Source: Lagopus muta
Taxonomy: Eukaryota > Chordata > Aves > Galliformes > Phasianidae
DNA: 64,000 bases
Assembly (NCBI RefSeq): GCF_023343835.1
Contig: NC_064438.1
Location: forward strand, 17,341,077-17,405,076
Direction: 5' to 3'
The notes under the pieces were generated by a model. The model ran no database searches and had not been told where the DNA came from. It saw only the letters and a program-made list of their open reading frames with translations. A program made the translations under genes and the position numbers. This document shows positions 63,221 through 64,000 of this stretch, piece by piece; position 1 is the first letter of the stretch; the number at the start of each line of letters is the position of its first letter.

Positions 63221-64000
63221 TCCTGCTCCACTGTCATAAACGCGTTGTGTTCAGTAACCATCTGGTGCAAATGGAAATAAAGGTGTTTCTAAAGCTACGG
63301 GCTACCACTTTCGTCTTGTTTTGGAAGTTAATGACAAACAAGTGCTTTGATCTCAGTAGGCAGGGGGCTCGATTCATTATGCTGCATATGCAGTAGTATT
63401 CTAGCAGGAAGGCTGCCAAACTGCCCTCATGGGTCCTCAACAATCCTGTCACAAATTCACCTCTACTTCAGCATCCAAATGACGCCTGCTCCCCACAGCC
63501 GTTCGCATCCCAGGGAAACACAGCTTTACTTCATCGTGTCAGCTGGCACCCTCTCGTTTGTGAGGAAGGGAAGTGCATTTATTTAGCTTGCCACGTCTCT
63601 GCTCCTGTACAAAGCACAACTGTCCCAGGTTCTCCACAAACAGTTTCAGTACTTGGAATAGAGATAGCACTGATCCTCAGAGCCTGAATAAAGGTTTTAC
63701 AGCCCTTCACACCTCCCCAGAGTGGAAATGGAGATGCCCAGTATCTCCTTTTTGTAGCTTTCTCACTACTCGCATTTACACATCATAGCTTCTAACGCGG
63801 ACTTCACAAGGAGGCATTTGACACCTTACCTTTTAAAACCTTTTAGGGCTGTAAAATGTGCCGCTGCAAATGGAAGGGCGGCAATTGCCCTGCTGTCCTT
63901 GGGTTGCAGTGGTCAGCCAGGACCTTTTCACAGCGGTGCTGGTGTTTGCATTCCCACAAAGCTGAGGACAGTGGTGTTCCAAGGTTTTCCAGCACAAGTC
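63221..64000. other. Intergenic, right edge, no gene seen
   Basis: AT-rich sequence upstream of LTO1. By tetrapod gene order FGF19 should lie further right, outside the window. No FGF-like exon is visible here. Confidence 0.5.

Noticed and set aside
1-64000. CRISPR array, phage, operon or bacterial insertion
   Set aside because: Intron-containing vertebrate genes, CR1 LINEs and microsatellites throughout. Tandem repeats are simple, with no spacer-repeat structure.

Overview
This window is a piece of a vertebrate, almost certainly avian, nuclear genome. The interspersed repeats are CR1-like LINE fragments of bird type. The central gene is cyclin D1 with five exons, and its deduced 292-residue protein carries the substitutions I associate with the chicken protein. 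Galliform (Gallus-like) is the best guess; the species itself is inferred. I see no bacterial, CRISPR or phage features and no tRNA or rRNA genes.

Layout. Positions 1-27,400 are AT-rich, apparently gene-free sequence upstream of the cyclin gene. It holds two CR1 relics (10.03 and 15.99 kb), one or two possible ancient MIR-like SINE relics (1.5 and 17.95 kb), an LTR-like repeat (4.7 kb) and simple repeats. Positions 27,400-29,550 are a CpG-rich block with a perfect CRE, four CACGTG E-boxes and a CCAAT/octamer pair, separated from the gene by a less GC-rich stretch. The cyclin D1 core promoter lies at 29,700-29,930. CCND1 then runs on the + strand: coding exons at 30,049-30,246, 31,734-31,949, 32,425-32,584, 37,752-37,900 and 42,955-43,110, and a 3.4-kb 3'UTR ending at a polyadenylation signal at 46,480. 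Positions 46,500-58,240 are intergenic or 3'-flanking, with two more LTR-like repeats and a GGAA microsatellite of about 100 bp.

LTO1 (ORAOV1) lies tail-to-tail with CCND1 on the - strand. Four coding exons were located (62,878-62,820, 62,690-62,585, 60,608-60,538, 58,357-58,240), with a CpG-rich NRF1-type promoter near 62.9-63.1 kb. Its expected short terminal exon was not found. The order CCND1(+) then LTO1(-) matches the conserved CCND1-LTO1-FGF19 block of tetrapods (human 11q13).

How the genes work. Cyclin D1 activates CDK4/6 to drive G1 progression. Its promoter keeps the adjacent TCF/LEF and CRE sites of the mammalian gene, and its 3'UTR keeps AU-rich and miR-15/16-type seed sites. LTO1 is a partner of YAE1 in delivering Fe-S clusters to the ribosome-recycling ATPase ABCE1. 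The two genes are neighbours, with no known shared pathway.

No undescribed biological system is evident. The most checkable points are the CpG block about 2 kb upstream, the intron-4 read-through (cyclin D1b-like) option, the missing LTO1 last exon, the homopolymer junction next to the exon-2 donor, and a dispersed LTR-like family present four times.
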